DNA of 64,000 bases, taken from positions 930,001-994,000 of the forward strand of contig OZ252105.1 in NCBI GenBank assembly GCA_965248455.1, read 5' to 3'. The stretch comes from Bin16 sp965248455 (GTDB lineage Bacteria > Chloroflexota > Dehalococcoidia > Lucifugimonadales > Australimonadaceae). Shown here piece after piece: positions 25,396 through 33,083 of this stretch (position 1 is the first letter of the stretch; the number at the start of each line of letters is the position of its first letter). The position numbers and the translations under genes were made by a program. The notes below the pieces were generated by a model. That model ran no database searches. It worked only from the letters and a program-made list of their open reading frames with translations, and was not told the DNA's origin.

Positions 25396-26404
25396 ACAAA
25401 TGGTGGGGACACAGGGAGCGCGCTTCCCTACGGTGAGACCTCGGCGTCTGCGGCGCACAGCCCCCCTGCGGGAGATGTTGCGCGAAACGTCGCTCCGACC
25501 TAGCGATTTCGTCTACCCCCTGTTCGTGACGCGCGGGCTCGACGTTCGCATAGCTATCGGCCCGATGCCGGGGCAAGCGCAACTCTCAATCGACCACCTC
25601 GTAACAGAAGCGGCTGAGGCCGAGCGGTTAGGCATACGCGCAGTGCTCCTGTTCGGCCTACCATCACGGAAAGATACGCTCGGTACGGAAGCCTACGACA
25701 CGGACGGCATCATCCAGGAGGCAGTCGCTGCGTTGAAACGAGCCGTGCCGGAGATGATCGTCATCACAGACGTCTGCCTCTGCGAATACACAGACCACGG
25801 CCACTGCGGCGTGCTCCTCGACGACGGGACAGTCGACAACGACCAAACGCTCGACCTGCTCGCGAAGACAGCGGTATCGCACGCCGATGCGGGCGCGGAC
25901 ATCGTAGCCCCGTCAGCAATGATGGACGGCCAGGTAGTAGCAATCCGTGAAGCGCTCGATGCTTCGAGCCATTCGGTCATACCTGTAATGGCTTATGCAT
26001 CGAAGATGGCTTCCTCTTTCTATGGACCGTTCAGGACGGCAGCAGAGTCCACGCCAAAGTCGGGCGACCGCAGGGCCTACCAGATGGATGGAGCCAACGC
26101 GAGAGAAGCGATGCGCGAACTGGAGCAGGACACAGCAGAGGGCGCAGACATCCTGATAGTCAAACCTGCGTTGGCCTACTTGGACATCATCGCGCGGGCG
26201 CGCGCAGCGTTCGACCTGCCTATCGCCGGCTACAACGTCTCAGGTGAGTACTCAATGCTGAAGGCAGCAGCAGCAAACGGCTGGATCGACGGCGACAGCG
26301 CAATGCTCGAAACGCTCACCAGCATCAAGCGATCCGGCGCAGACCTCATTATCACCTACTTCGCCAAGGAGGCTGCCCAGCTCCTGAGAAGCAACAAACA
26401 ATGA
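25376..26404 (+). CDS. hemB: Delta-aminolevulinic acid dehydratase (porphobilinogen synthase, 342 aa)
   Basis: Condenses two 5-aminolevulinate molecules to porphobilinogen. Zinc-type active-site cysteines are C134, C136 and C144 in DVCLCEYTDHGHCG. The Schiff-base lysines are in MAYASKMASSFYGPFR and ILIVKPALAYLD. The start overlaps the preceding HemD domain, and the stop codon overlaps the next ATG (26401-26404), so it is tightly embedded in the operon. Confidence 0.97.
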   Translation: MSELLSKQMVGTQGARFPTVRPRRLRRTAPLREMLRETSLRPSDFVYPLFVTRGLDVRIAIGPMPGQAQLSIDHLVTEAAEAERLGIRAVLLFGLPSRKDTLGTEAYDTDGIIQEAVAALKRAVPEMIVITDVCLCEYTDHGHCGVLLDDGTVDNDQTLDLLAKTAVSHADAGADIVAPSAMMDGQVVAIREALDASSHSVIPVMAYASKMASSFYGPFRTAAESTPKSGDRRAYQMDGANAREAMRELEQDTAEGADILIVKPALAYLDIIARARAAFDLPIAGYNVSGEYSMLKAAAANGWIDGDSAMLETLTSIKRSGADLIITYFAKEAAQLLRSNKQ

Positions 26405-26856
26405 CTCCCTCCCTCGCTCGCAAGTACGTCGCCGACGAGCTCATCCAATGGCATACCGCCCTGTTCGAGCCCGTCCACGGCGCGTCAGACGTGGACTTCG
26501 CGGTGAGAACAGGCGATGGGCAGTACGTCGAGATCATCGTGCGCGAGCCATCCTCACCGGATAAACCCCGCTCGTTCGTCATGAAGCGTTTCCGCCCCCG
26601 CTCGCACCTCTTCATCATCGCGGTCGCGCACGGGCCTGAAGCTTGGGTCCTACCCTCTATCGTCTTCGAACGATTCGCAGCAGGCGCACCGGGAGAGAAG
26701 AAGTGGAACCTGAATCTCGACACTCCACCAGACGAACCCCTGAGCGAACGACTGAGCGTTTACCGGGAACGATGGGCGATAATCGCCCACTATGCCGAAT
26801 ACCGCTCCACCCTAAGCGACCCGCTAGCCTTGCAAGTGCGTATAGCGATAGAGTAA
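26401..26856 (+). CDS. PD-(D/E)XK-fold protein, active site probably degenerate (151 aa)
   Basis: The layout matches small restriction-endonuclease-like proteins: an N-terminal helix with E13, a strand-turn-strand DVDFAVRTGDGQYVEIIVRE with D32 and E44, then HLFIIAVAHGPEAWVLPSIVF. In active relatives the second strand usually ends E/Q-x-K; here it reads I-V-R, so nuclease activity is doubtful. It starts inside the hemB stop codon (ATGA overlap) and is followed by a putative DNA-binding protein and a PIN protein, forming a three-gene insert within the tetrapyrrole operon. No function in heme synthesis is known for such proteins. Fold assignment is by pattern only. Confidence 0.6.
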   Translation: MTPSLARKYVADELIQWHTALFEPVHGASDVDFAVRTGDGQYVEIIVREPSSPDKPRSFVMKRFRPRSHLFIIAVAHGPEAWVLPSIVFERFAAGAPGEKKWNLNLDTPPDEPLSERLSVYRERWAIIAHYAEYRSTLSDPLALQVRIAIE

Positions 26857-26900
26857 CATACAAACACTTTGTACGAACATGCAACCATGTGCCGTCCGAC

Positions 26901-27470
26901 ATGAGCACCCTCTCAAACACCAACACCAAAATCGCTGACCAAGTATGGATAGCGCTCGCGCTCCTTACACGCGAGTCCGCCAGCCACACCGGGTTCAGCG
27001 CGTCAGCGATAAAGGAACGAATCCGGAAAGAATTTGGGAGTGTTTCCCCCGGGGCCGCAACTCACCTCGCCCAGCACAGCCTTGCAACAAAACCGGCAAG
27101 CCCGAGCAGGAACCGCATGATCACTAAGCACGGATCACTGAACTACCTCTACCGGGAAGGGGACCCCTACCACCCCGACAGGAAGGACGGCAAGGTGCTG
27201 CCCAAGCCGCAAGAGATACCGTCCGAGTACCATGACCTTCTCGCGTGGTATGGATCCTCCTACGCAAACGAGCTCAAGGTCTTTAGCCGGAACGCAGCTC
27301 TGCTCGCCTATACCCCAACCGAAAGCAGCGGCCTACGGGATATAGCAGAACGCCATGACGAATACCTGGTGCAACCCCCCAGATGGCGCAACTTGGAGGT
27401 AGCGGAGGCTTCAGTCCCGTATACCACCAGTCCCTCCAAGAAATCATCGAACACGCCTCCCAATGACTAG
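26901..27470 (+). CDS. Putative DNA-binding antitoxin-like partner of the PIN protein (189 aa)
   Basis: I do not recognise a named family. Residues ~10-60 look like a winged helix-turn-helix (ADQVWIALALLTRE, then FSASAIKERIRKEFG). A middle segment rich in basic and aromatic residues (RMITKHGSLNYLYREGDPYH) and KVLPKPQEIPSEYHDLLAWY follow. I place the start at the ATG at 26901; the frame is open further upstream but over the preceding gene. The last eight bases overlap the start of the PIN gene, the tight arrangement usual for antitoxin-toxin pairs. The antitoxin role is inferred from this overlap, the DNA-binding-like N-terminus and the PIN neighbour. Confidence 0.55.
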   Translation: MSTLSNTNTKIADQVWIALALLTRESASHTGFSASAIKERIRKEFGSVSPGAATHLAQHSLATKPASPSRNRMITKHGSLNYLYREGDPYHPDRKDGKVLPKPQEIPSEYHDLLAWYGSSYANELKVFSRNAALLAYTPTESSGLRDIAERHDEYLVQPPRWRNLEVAEASVPYTTSPSKKSSNTPPND

Positions 27471-27897
27471 CGGATCGGCCCGATATCTGCTCGTTGATAC
27501 CTCTGCGTTCTATGCGCACCTCGACCCAAGCGACCAGTGGCACCACTACGCAACCGCAGGTTTCCAGGAGCTCGCAGACAGGAATGCCGTCCTCATCACC
27601 ACCAACCTGGTCATCGCGGAGACTCACCAACTTGCCTTTCAACGCTTGGGGCTGCGAGCAGCAAGGGTCTGGATCGACCTGCTTCAGGACTTCAACATCC
27701 GGTTCCAGACTGCCGAAGAACACCAGCGCACCACGGAGATACTACGTTCACCGATCGGCCCGCACCTCTCCTATGTTGACGCAGCTTCCATCGCTACTAT
27801 GGAGTCCGCGTCCCTATCCACCATCTTCTCCTTCGACAGCGACTTCGCGACCGCCGGGTTCAACCTTTTCCCCAACCACTTCCGCCAAGCTCGGTAG
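27463..27897 (+). CDS. PIN-domain ribonuclease, VapC-like (144 aa)
   Basis: Single PIN domain with the expected acidic active-site residues: D12 in LLVDTSAFYAHLD, E53 in NLVIAETHQLA, D106 in LSYVDAASIATM and D125 in FSFDSDFATAGF. Such proteins cleave RNA and often act as toxins. All four acids are present, so it is probably active. It overlaps its upstream partner by eight bases. A 107-base gap separates it from hemL. A role in RNA turnover linked to heme operon control is possible but unproven. Confidence 0.85.
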   Translation: MTSGSARYLLVDTSAFYAHLDPSDQWHHYATAGFQELADRNAVLITTNLVIAETHQLAFQRLGLRAARVWIDLLQDFNIRFQTAEEHQRTTEILRSPIGPHLSYVDAASIATMESASLSTIFSFDSDFATAGFNLFPNHFRQAR

Positions 27898-28007
27898 ATG
27901 CTGACGGCCATGACCTGCTCACTTATCTCCACCACGATTCACGTCGATCCACACAGCGTAGGCTTATGGCGTCTCTCTTATGCTGTGCCATTTCCATTAG
28001 GTGATTG

Positions 28008-29294
28008 ATGTTGCATCTCTCCAGATCTGAACAACTCTTCTCCCGTGCGCAGAGGCTCATGCCAGGAGGTGTAAACAGCCCCGTGCGCTCGTTCGGTGCG
28101 GTTGGAGGGACACCACCCTTCATCACGGAGGGCAAAGGCGCGCGCATCTGGGACGCCGATGGCAACGAATATCTTGATTTCGTTGGTTCCTGGGGTCCGT
28201 TGGTGCTGGGCCATGCCCATCCCGCAGTCGTAGAGGCAGTGCAATCAGCAGCGACAGACGGCACGAGCTTCGGCGCACCTACGGAGCGGGAGTTGGAACT
28301 CGCCGAGCTGATAACGAACGCCATGCCGTCCATAGAGATGCTCCGCATGGTGAGTTCCGGTACCGAGGCCGCCATGAGCGCCATCCGCGCAGCACGCGCC
28401 TTCACGAGCCGCAGCAAGATCATCAAGTTCAATGGCAACTATCACGGTCACGCGGACGGTCTGCTCGTGAAAGCTGGCTCCGGTGCGACGACCCACGGCG
28501 TGCCCACGAGCGCAGGAGTCCCTCTAAGCTATGCTGCGGAGACGCTCGTTGCTGAGTACAACGACCTCTCCTCGGTCGAGAGGCTACTCGACGCGAATGT
28601 GAACCAAGTCGCCGCGATCATCGTCGAGCCGGTGGCGGGGAACATGGGCGTAGTTCCTCCGGTGGACGGTTTCCTCGAAGGGCTGCGACAGCTGTGCGAA
28701 GACAATGGCTCGCTACTGGTGTTCGATGAGGTCATCACCGGCTTTAGGGTGGGTTACAGCGGTGCGCAGGGGCGATATGGCGTCACTCCTGATCTGACCT
28801 GCCTTGGCAAGATCATAGGCGGCGGCCTGCCGATGGGGGCATACGGAGGGCGTAGGGACGTGATGCAGGTCGTCGCGCCGCTGGGCCCTGCCTACCAGGC
28901 GGGGACGCTCTCAGGCAACCCCCTTGCAACCGCGGCAGGGATTGCCTGCCTCAAGGAGCTGGCCCGGCCCGGCGTGTACGAAACGCTGGAGGCGCTCGGT
29001 GCAGAAGCTGAAGCAAGCCTGAGCAGAGTGGGGAGCATAACGAACGTCTCACTCACTGTGAACCGCGTGGGTTCCATGCTTACTGCATTCTTCACTGAGC
29101 CGCCTGTTGCCACCTGGTCAGAGGCAACCTCAGCCGACGTTGACCTCTACGCCGGCTTCTTTCACGGTCTGCTCGAACGTGGAGTCTACGTCGCGCCGTC
29201 CCAGTTCGAGGCAGCGTTCGTCTCGCTGGCCCACACTCAGGCTGATCTGGCGTTCGCCGCAGAGCAGGCACGGCAAGCCATGGCTGCTCTGTAG
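28008..29294 (+). CDS. hemL: Glutamate-1-semialdehyde 2,1-aminomutase (428 aa)
   Basis: PLP enzyme that converts glutamate-1-semialdehyde, the HemA product, to 5-aminolevulinate. MPGGVNSPVRSF near the N-terminus, the SSGTEAAMSAIRAAR loop, LLVFDEVITGFRVG with the cofactor Asp, and K268 in TCLGKIIGGGLPMGAYGG are all typical. AGGTG lies five bases before the chosen ATG; a TTG directly before it is in frame but too close to the ribosome-binding site. It closes the tetrapyrrole cluster, so all steps to uroporphyrinogen III are encoded together. Confidence 0.96.
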   Translation: MLHLSRSEQLFSRAQRLMPGGVNSPVRSFGAVGGTPPFITEGKGARIWDADGNEYLDFVGSWGPLVLGHAHPAVVEAVQSAATDGTSFGAPTERELELAELITNAMPSIEMLRMVSSGTEAAMSAIRAARAFTSRSKIIKFNGNYHGHADGLLVKAGSGATTHGVPTSAGVPLSYAAETLVAEYNDLSSVERLLDANVNQVAAIIVEPVAGNMGVVPPVDGFLEGLRQLCEDNGSLLVFDEVITGFRVGYSGAQGRYGVTPDLTCLGKIIGGGLPMGAYGGRRDVMQVVAPLGPAYQAGTLSGNPLATAAGIACLKELARPGVYETLEALGAEAEASLSRVGSITNVSLTVNRVGSMLTAFFTEPPVATWSEATSADVDLYAGFFHGLLERGVYVAPSQFEAAFVSLAHTQADLAFAAEQARQAMAAL

Positions 29295-29350
29295 GGCCGT
29301 TGAAGGACAGCAACAGACCCCAAGAGCACGTAGGCGCGATGCGTAACCCG

Positions 29351-29378
29351 TTGCGTTGCATGAGCCGGTGGCTATACT
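29351..29378 (+). promoter_or_regulatory. Possible promoter of the cupredoxin cluster
   Basis: TTGCGT (29351-29356), 16-base spacer, TATACT (29373-29378), about 70 bases before the cupredoxin start codon. Confidence 0.4.
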
Positions 29379-29447
29379 GTCCCACCGTAGTGGAATCTCG
29401 TTTCATCCTCCTAGGGCTAGTGCCACGGCACATCTCAACATCGCTCC

Positions 29448-29831
29448 GTGAAGACACCTAACGTACGAAGATTCAGCCTTGCGGGAGCCATCATCGCCGT
29501 TGGAATCCTCGCTGGATGCGACCCGGGGCCAACCCCAACTCCAGCCACAGCGGTGGACGGGACGCTGGCGATAGAACTGCGAAACTATGAGTTCGAGTAC
29601 GAACGCCTCGAGTTCAAGGTGGGCGAGACGGTAACGTTCCAGTTGCAATCCGTGGACGAACCGCATACGTTTACCGTGAAAGACTTGGGGATCAACTGGG
29701 TCGTGCCGAAGGAAGAGCAGCCGCAAGTCGAGCGATTCACGTTCGACACACCGGGAACCTACAAGCTCACCTGTACGATCACGGGCCACGAGGCCTCGGG
29801 AATGGTTGGCGAGGTTACCGTCTTAGAGTAA
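29448..29831 (+). CDS. Cupredoxin-like copper lipoprotein (127 aa)
   Basis: Lipoprotein signal peptide with lipobox ILAGC (lipid Cys at 24), then a single cupredoxin domain. Type 1 copper ligands are complete: H73 in DEPHTFTV, and C109, H114 and M119 in LTCTITGHEASGM. It should be an electron carrier or copper protein tethered to the outer face of the membrane. The start is GTG. A four-helix membrane protein and a 32-residue membrane peptide follow within 35 and 30 bases, so the three form a likely operon. The electron donor and acceptor are unknown. Confidence 0.85.
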   Translation: MKTPNVRRFSLAGAIIAVGILAGCDPGPTPTPATAVDGTLAIELRNYEFEYERLEFKVGETVTFQLQSVDEPHTFTVKDLGINWVVPKEEQPQVERFTFDTPGTYKLTCTITGHEASGMVGEVTVLE

Positions 29832-29865
29832 CCTCACTGGCAGAACCGCCGAGAAAGGAGAAAGC

Positions 29866-30390
29866 ATGGAGATATATTACGACTTGGTACGCTTGGGGCA
29901 CATCTTCAGCGGCATACTCTGGATAGGCATACTGTACTTCTACAATTTCGTGCAGGCGATTGCCCTTCCGCGGATGGAAGCATCGGCCAGACCGCACTAC
30001 CAGATATCCATCCTGCCATTCTCACTGAATGTCTTCCGCTGGGCGGCGCTGTCAACACTGATCTTCGGCCTGCTCTACATCATCGGCCGGGAGATCGAGC
30101 GAGAGGGTGACGCCTCGTACCTGCTCGAAACCGCAGCGGGGAACTCGATCCTCATTGGCGGCATCCTGGGCATCATCATGGCGTACAACGTCTGGATGAT
30201 TATCTGGCCGAACCAGCAGAAGATTATCGCCGCGGTGAAGGACACCGTAGCGAACGGCACGCCCGCGCCGGCTGATCAACCCAAATGGGCGCGCACCGCG
30301 CTGCTCGCCTCCCGCACGAACACCATGCTCTCCATCCCCATGCTCTTCTTCATGGTGGCGGCGAGGCACCTGCCTTCACTTTGGAGCTAG
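29866..30390 (+). CDS. Membrane protein related to the PuuD urate-oxidase membrane domain (174 aa)
   Basis: Four membrane helices: RLGHIFSGILWIGILYFYNF at the N-terminus, one near 55-75, SILIGGILGIIMAYNVWMII near 95-118, and one near the C-terminus (~145-165). The helix-1 pattern resembles the membrane half of the PuuD-type urate hydroxylase. H12 and H168 lie in helix-end positions and could ligate heme; this is inference. The protein lacks the catalytic and cytochrome domains of full PuuD. AAAGGAGAAAG precedes the ATG. It is linked to the cupredoxin upstream and the membrane peptide downstream. Confidence 0.65.
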   Translation: MEIYYDLVRLGHIFSGILWIGILYFYNFVQAIALPRMEASARPHYQISILPFSLNVFRWAALSTLIFGLLYIIGREIEREGDASYLLETAAGNSILIGGILGIIMAYNVWMIIWPNQQKIIAAVKDTVANGTPAPADQPKWARTALLASRTNTMLSIPMLFFMVAARHLPSLWS

Positions 30391-30419
30391 CTGGAACACG
30401 AGAAGAAAGGATCAAGAAC

Positions 30420-30518
30420 ATGAAAAATCCACTCCTCACCGTCAAAGGGACGTTGACCTTCGGGGTCATCATCACCATTCTCCTCGTGATTGGCGTCCGC
30501 ATCTACGCTAGCGTCTAG
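30420..30518 (+). CDS. Small single-span membrane peptide (32 aa)
   Basis: MKNPLLTVKGTLTFG leads into a hydrophobic helix VIITILLVIGVRIYASV. AGAAAGGA lies about eight bases before the ATG, the expected place for a ribosome-binding site. It begins 30 bases after the four-helix membrane protein and is followed by a strong terminator, so it ends the cupredoxin cluster. Peptides of this size and position often stabilise membrane redox complexes; that role here is inferred. Confidence 0.65.
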   Translation: MKNPLLTVKGTLTFGVIITILLVIGVRIYASV

Positions 30519-30541
30519 CTAGCCAGGCATAGGTATCTAAG

Positions 30542-30576
30542 ACGGAGGGGGAGTCGCTGAGCGGCTCCCCCTCCGT
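30542..30576. terminator. Very stable hairpin ending the cupredoxin cluster
   Basis: ACGGAGGGGGAG (30542-30553) pairs with CTCCCCCTCCGT (30565-30576), and the inner bases extend the stem to a three-base loop TGA. It has no long T-run. It lies between convergent genes and may serve both. Confidence 0.8.
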
Positions 30577-30606
30577 GCGTTAATCCTCGGAACAACGCTT
30601 TCGCCG

Positions 30607-31806
30607 CTACGAACGAGTCCCCGCGAGCAGCCGTGCTCGTAGCGCCGGATCCGACGCCATGTCCAGCATCGTCCACGCCATCGCAACCGCTCCATCGTAC
30701 AGAGCCTGGTCGGCCTTAGGCGTCGCACACGCCGCAGCGAACTCCGGCTGGTGGTTCGATGCCGGCAGCGACCCTATGCCTATCGCAGGGTGAATCGAAG
30801 GCAGTACCAGAGACACGTTGCCCATGTCGGTCGAGACTGGCGTTGCCGGGCTCGGCTCTCCTGGCCCCGGAAACCGCCGCCCCAACTGCTCCGCGTTGCG
30901 CTGATAGAGCGCCGCCATCTCCAGGTCGTGGTCGAGGTGCGCGAACGGCTTGTCGCCGCCGTCTATCTCTAACGTTGCGCCGGTGGCGAGTGCTCCAGCC
31001 TGAAAGCAGCGTATGACCCGATCGTAGACCTGGGTGAGGTCGCCCAACGTGCTTGCGCGAACGGCGTAGTCGGCAGAGGCGTGCGCTGGGATGATATTGA
31101 ACGCGTCTCCTCCATCCGTGACGATGCCATGCACGCGATCGGTCGAGCGGATGTGCTGCCTGAGTAAACCGATAGCCACCTGAGCGATAGTCAGCGCATC
31201 GGCAGCGTTGATGCCCTGCTCAGGAAAACCGGAAGCATGCGCTGCCCTGCCCCGGTAGTTCGCCTTGAAGAACGAGGCTGCGACGATAGGCCAGACGGCG
31301 ACGTCCCACGGCGCTGGATGCACCATCATCGCGGCATGGGCGCTATCGAACGCGCCGCCGTCCAACAGTTGAATCTTCCCGCCGGAGCGCAACACTTCCT
31401 CTGCGGGCGTGCCCATCACCGTGACGGTGATGGCTGCGTCGTCGGCTACCGAAGCTGCGCCGATTCCCGCGCCGACAGCGGATGCGGCGATGACGTTATG
31501 CCCACAGGCGTGGCCTATGCCCGGGAGCGCGTCGTATTCCGCACAGACGACGATGTGCAGCGGGCCGGAGCCTTTCGTTGCACGGAACGCTGTGGGCAAC
31601 CCACAGACGCCCTGTTCCACAGTGAAGCCCGCAGCATCGAGCACCTCCCCGAGCCAGCCGCTCGCCTGCTCTTCCTCGTACCCCAACTCCGGGTTCGCGT
31701 GGATGCGATGGCTGAGCGCGACCAGCCCCTCACGCGATGCGTTGATTGCTGCCTGCGCGGCCTCTTTCGCGCCGGTCACTGAACCTTGCGTTCCTTCGTA
31801 CAGCAT
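30607..31806 (-). CDS. M20-family amidohydrolase (399 aa)
   Basis: Metallopeptidase-fold amidohydrolase of the AbgB/HipO-like M20D group. Metal-binding elements visible are GHACGHNVIAASAVG with Cys and His ligands, AEYDALPGIGHACGH, and HPAPWDVAVWP. The dimerisation lid is residues ~180-290. These enzymes release amino acids or dipeptides from N-acyl or aminobenzoyl conjugates. I place the start at the ATG ending at 31806 because GGGAGGG lies just upstream; a second in-frame ATG seven codons earlier has no such site. Stands alone, divergent from the cupin gene. Substrate unknown. Confidence 0.88.
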   Translation of the reverse strand: MLYEGTQGSVTGAKEAAQAAINASREGLVALSHRIHANPELGYEEEQASGWLGEVLDAAGFTVEQGVCGLPTAFRATKGSGPLHIVVCAEYDALPGIGHACGHNVIAASAVGAGIGAASVADDAAITVTVMGTPAEEVLRSGGKIQLLDGGAFDSAHAAMMVHPAPWDVAVWPIVAASFFKANYRGRAAHASGFPEQGINAADALTIAQVAIGLLRQHIRSTDRVHGIVTDGGDAFNIIPAHASADYAVRASTLGDLTQVYDRVIRCFQAGALATGATLEIDGGDKPFAHLDHDLEMAALYQRNAEQLGRRFPGPGEPSPATPVSTDMGNVSLVLPSIHPAIGIGSLPASNHQPEFAAACATPKADQALYDGAVAMAWTMLDMASDPALRARLLAGTRS

Positions 31807-31924
31807 CCTACCCTCCCTATCAGCCACGGCGTGGAGGTTAGCACCTTCACACAGAGGGGCGCACGACTGTTTGCGTGAGGCATATAATCCCGGCAGTCAA
31901 AGAGTTGAGTGAGAGGAGATAACG

Positions 31925-33052
31925 ATGGTCTCGATCACGGAACGTTACGAGCCTTGGAAACTCACGCCGTTTGAGAAATGGGTGACGGATGAAGGGCTGA
32001 AGGTGCACACTCAGCAACTCGTGGAGAGCGTCCACACCATCGGCGTCGAGCCATGGGAGCGCACGGGCACCAAGGCAGCATTGCTCGACCTGACAGGCGA
32101 CCCGCTGGACGGAGGGTTGGTGAACAACCAGGGGACGATCCGCTTCGTATGCGAGATTCCGCCTGGAGGGACGTTCAACGCCGAGCGCCACATGTACGAG
32201 GAGATCTTCTTCGTGTTGAAGGGCCGTGGGGCAACGTCTATCTGGTACCCGGGCCAGCCAAAGCACACGTTCGAGTGGCAGGAGGGCAGCGTCTTCTCTA
32301 TCCCACTGAACACGTGGCATGAGATCTACAACGCGAGCGGCGATGAGACGGTACGTCTCTACGGCGCTACGAACGCTCCCACCGCGTTCAACCTGTACGG
32401 TAGCCCTGAATTCATCTTCGAGTGCCCTATGGAGTTCCGCGACCGATTCGATTCCAACGACGAACTCTACTTCAGCGGTAAGTCCTCCAAGATCGAAGAT
32501 CGCTTCATGGAGACAAACTTCATCCCCAACGTGCACAACGTGAACCTGGATCGGTGGACCGCCCGTGGACCGGGCGAGAACATGATGATCAACATGGCCA
32601 ACGGCCATTTCATCTGCCACCTCTCCGAATTCCCCGCTGGAACGTACAAGAAAGCGCACACCGGCGAGGCCAACCGGAAGAAGGCAGGGCTCGTTTCGGA
32701 CGTTGCGTACCTGTTCCTGAGCGGAGAAGGCTACGACCTCCAATGGCCGGAGGGCGTCTATCCTGCGCCGGGAACCGAATGGGAACAGTTGAGCTACACG
32801 GCAGGCACGCTGATGTCTCCCGGCACGGGCTACCATCAGCACTTCAATTGCAGCGCGGAGCCCATCCGCTATCTGGTGCTGCGCTATGGCAACCCGCGCT
32901 TCGCGGGATACGTTGGTTCCCGTTACAAGAACACCGGCGGGCCGCAGATACAGTTCGCGGAGGAAGACCCGGCCATCCGCGCGCACTTCGATGAAGAGTT
33001 GGCCAAGCGCGGCGCCACGTCGAACATGGCAAGCTACACGGACGAACCGTAG
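31925..33052 (+). CDS. Double-cupin protein (375 aa)
   Basis: Two cupin barrels. The first shows RHMYEEIFFVLKGRG with His and Glu ligand candidates and IPLNTWHEIYN with the distal His. The second barrel shows SEFPAGTYKKAHTGE, LFLSGEGYDLQWPEG and GTGYHQHFNCS with two His. The layout resembles bicupin dioxygenases such as gentisate dioxygenase, but identity cannot be assigned. GAGAGGAG precedes the ATG. The spacer shared with the divergent M20 gene contains TATAAT near 31880 without a matching -35. An IS5 element is inserted 31 bases after its stop codon. Confidence 0.75.
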   Translation: MVSITERYEPWKLTPFEKWVTDEGLKVHTQQLVESVHTIGVEPWERTGTKAALLDLTGDPLDGGLVNNQGTIRFVCEIPPGGTFNAERHMYEEIFFVLKGRGATSIWYPGQPKHTFEWQEGSVFSIPLNTWHEIYNASGDETVRLYGATNAPTAFNLYGSPEFIFECPMEFRDRFDSNDELYFSGKSSKIEDRFMETNFIPNVHNVNLDRWTARGPGENMMINMANGHFICHLSEFPAGTYKKAHTGEANRKKAGLVSDVAYLFLSGEGYDLQWPEGVYPAPGTEWEQLSYTAGTLMSPGTGYHQHFNCSAEPIRYLVLRYGNPRFAGYVGSRYKNTGGPQIQFAEEDPAIRAHFDEELAKRGATSNMASYTDEP

Positions 33053-33079
33053 CAGCGAGCGCCTGGAGGAAGAGGACCG

Positions 33080-33083
33080 CTAA
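33080..33083. repeat. Target-site duplication of IS5 element, left copy
   Basis: CTAA immediately outside the left inverted repeat, identical to 34282-34285. Confidence 0.85.

Noticed and set aside
31879..31884. TATAAT before the double-cupin gene as a full promoter
   Set aside because: No -35-like hexamer lies at 16-18 bases; kept only as a remark.
31847..32986. 379-codon minus-strand frame opposite the double-cupin gene
   Set aside because: It has no domain signature, while the plus-strand gene has a strong ribosome-binding site and two cupin motifs.
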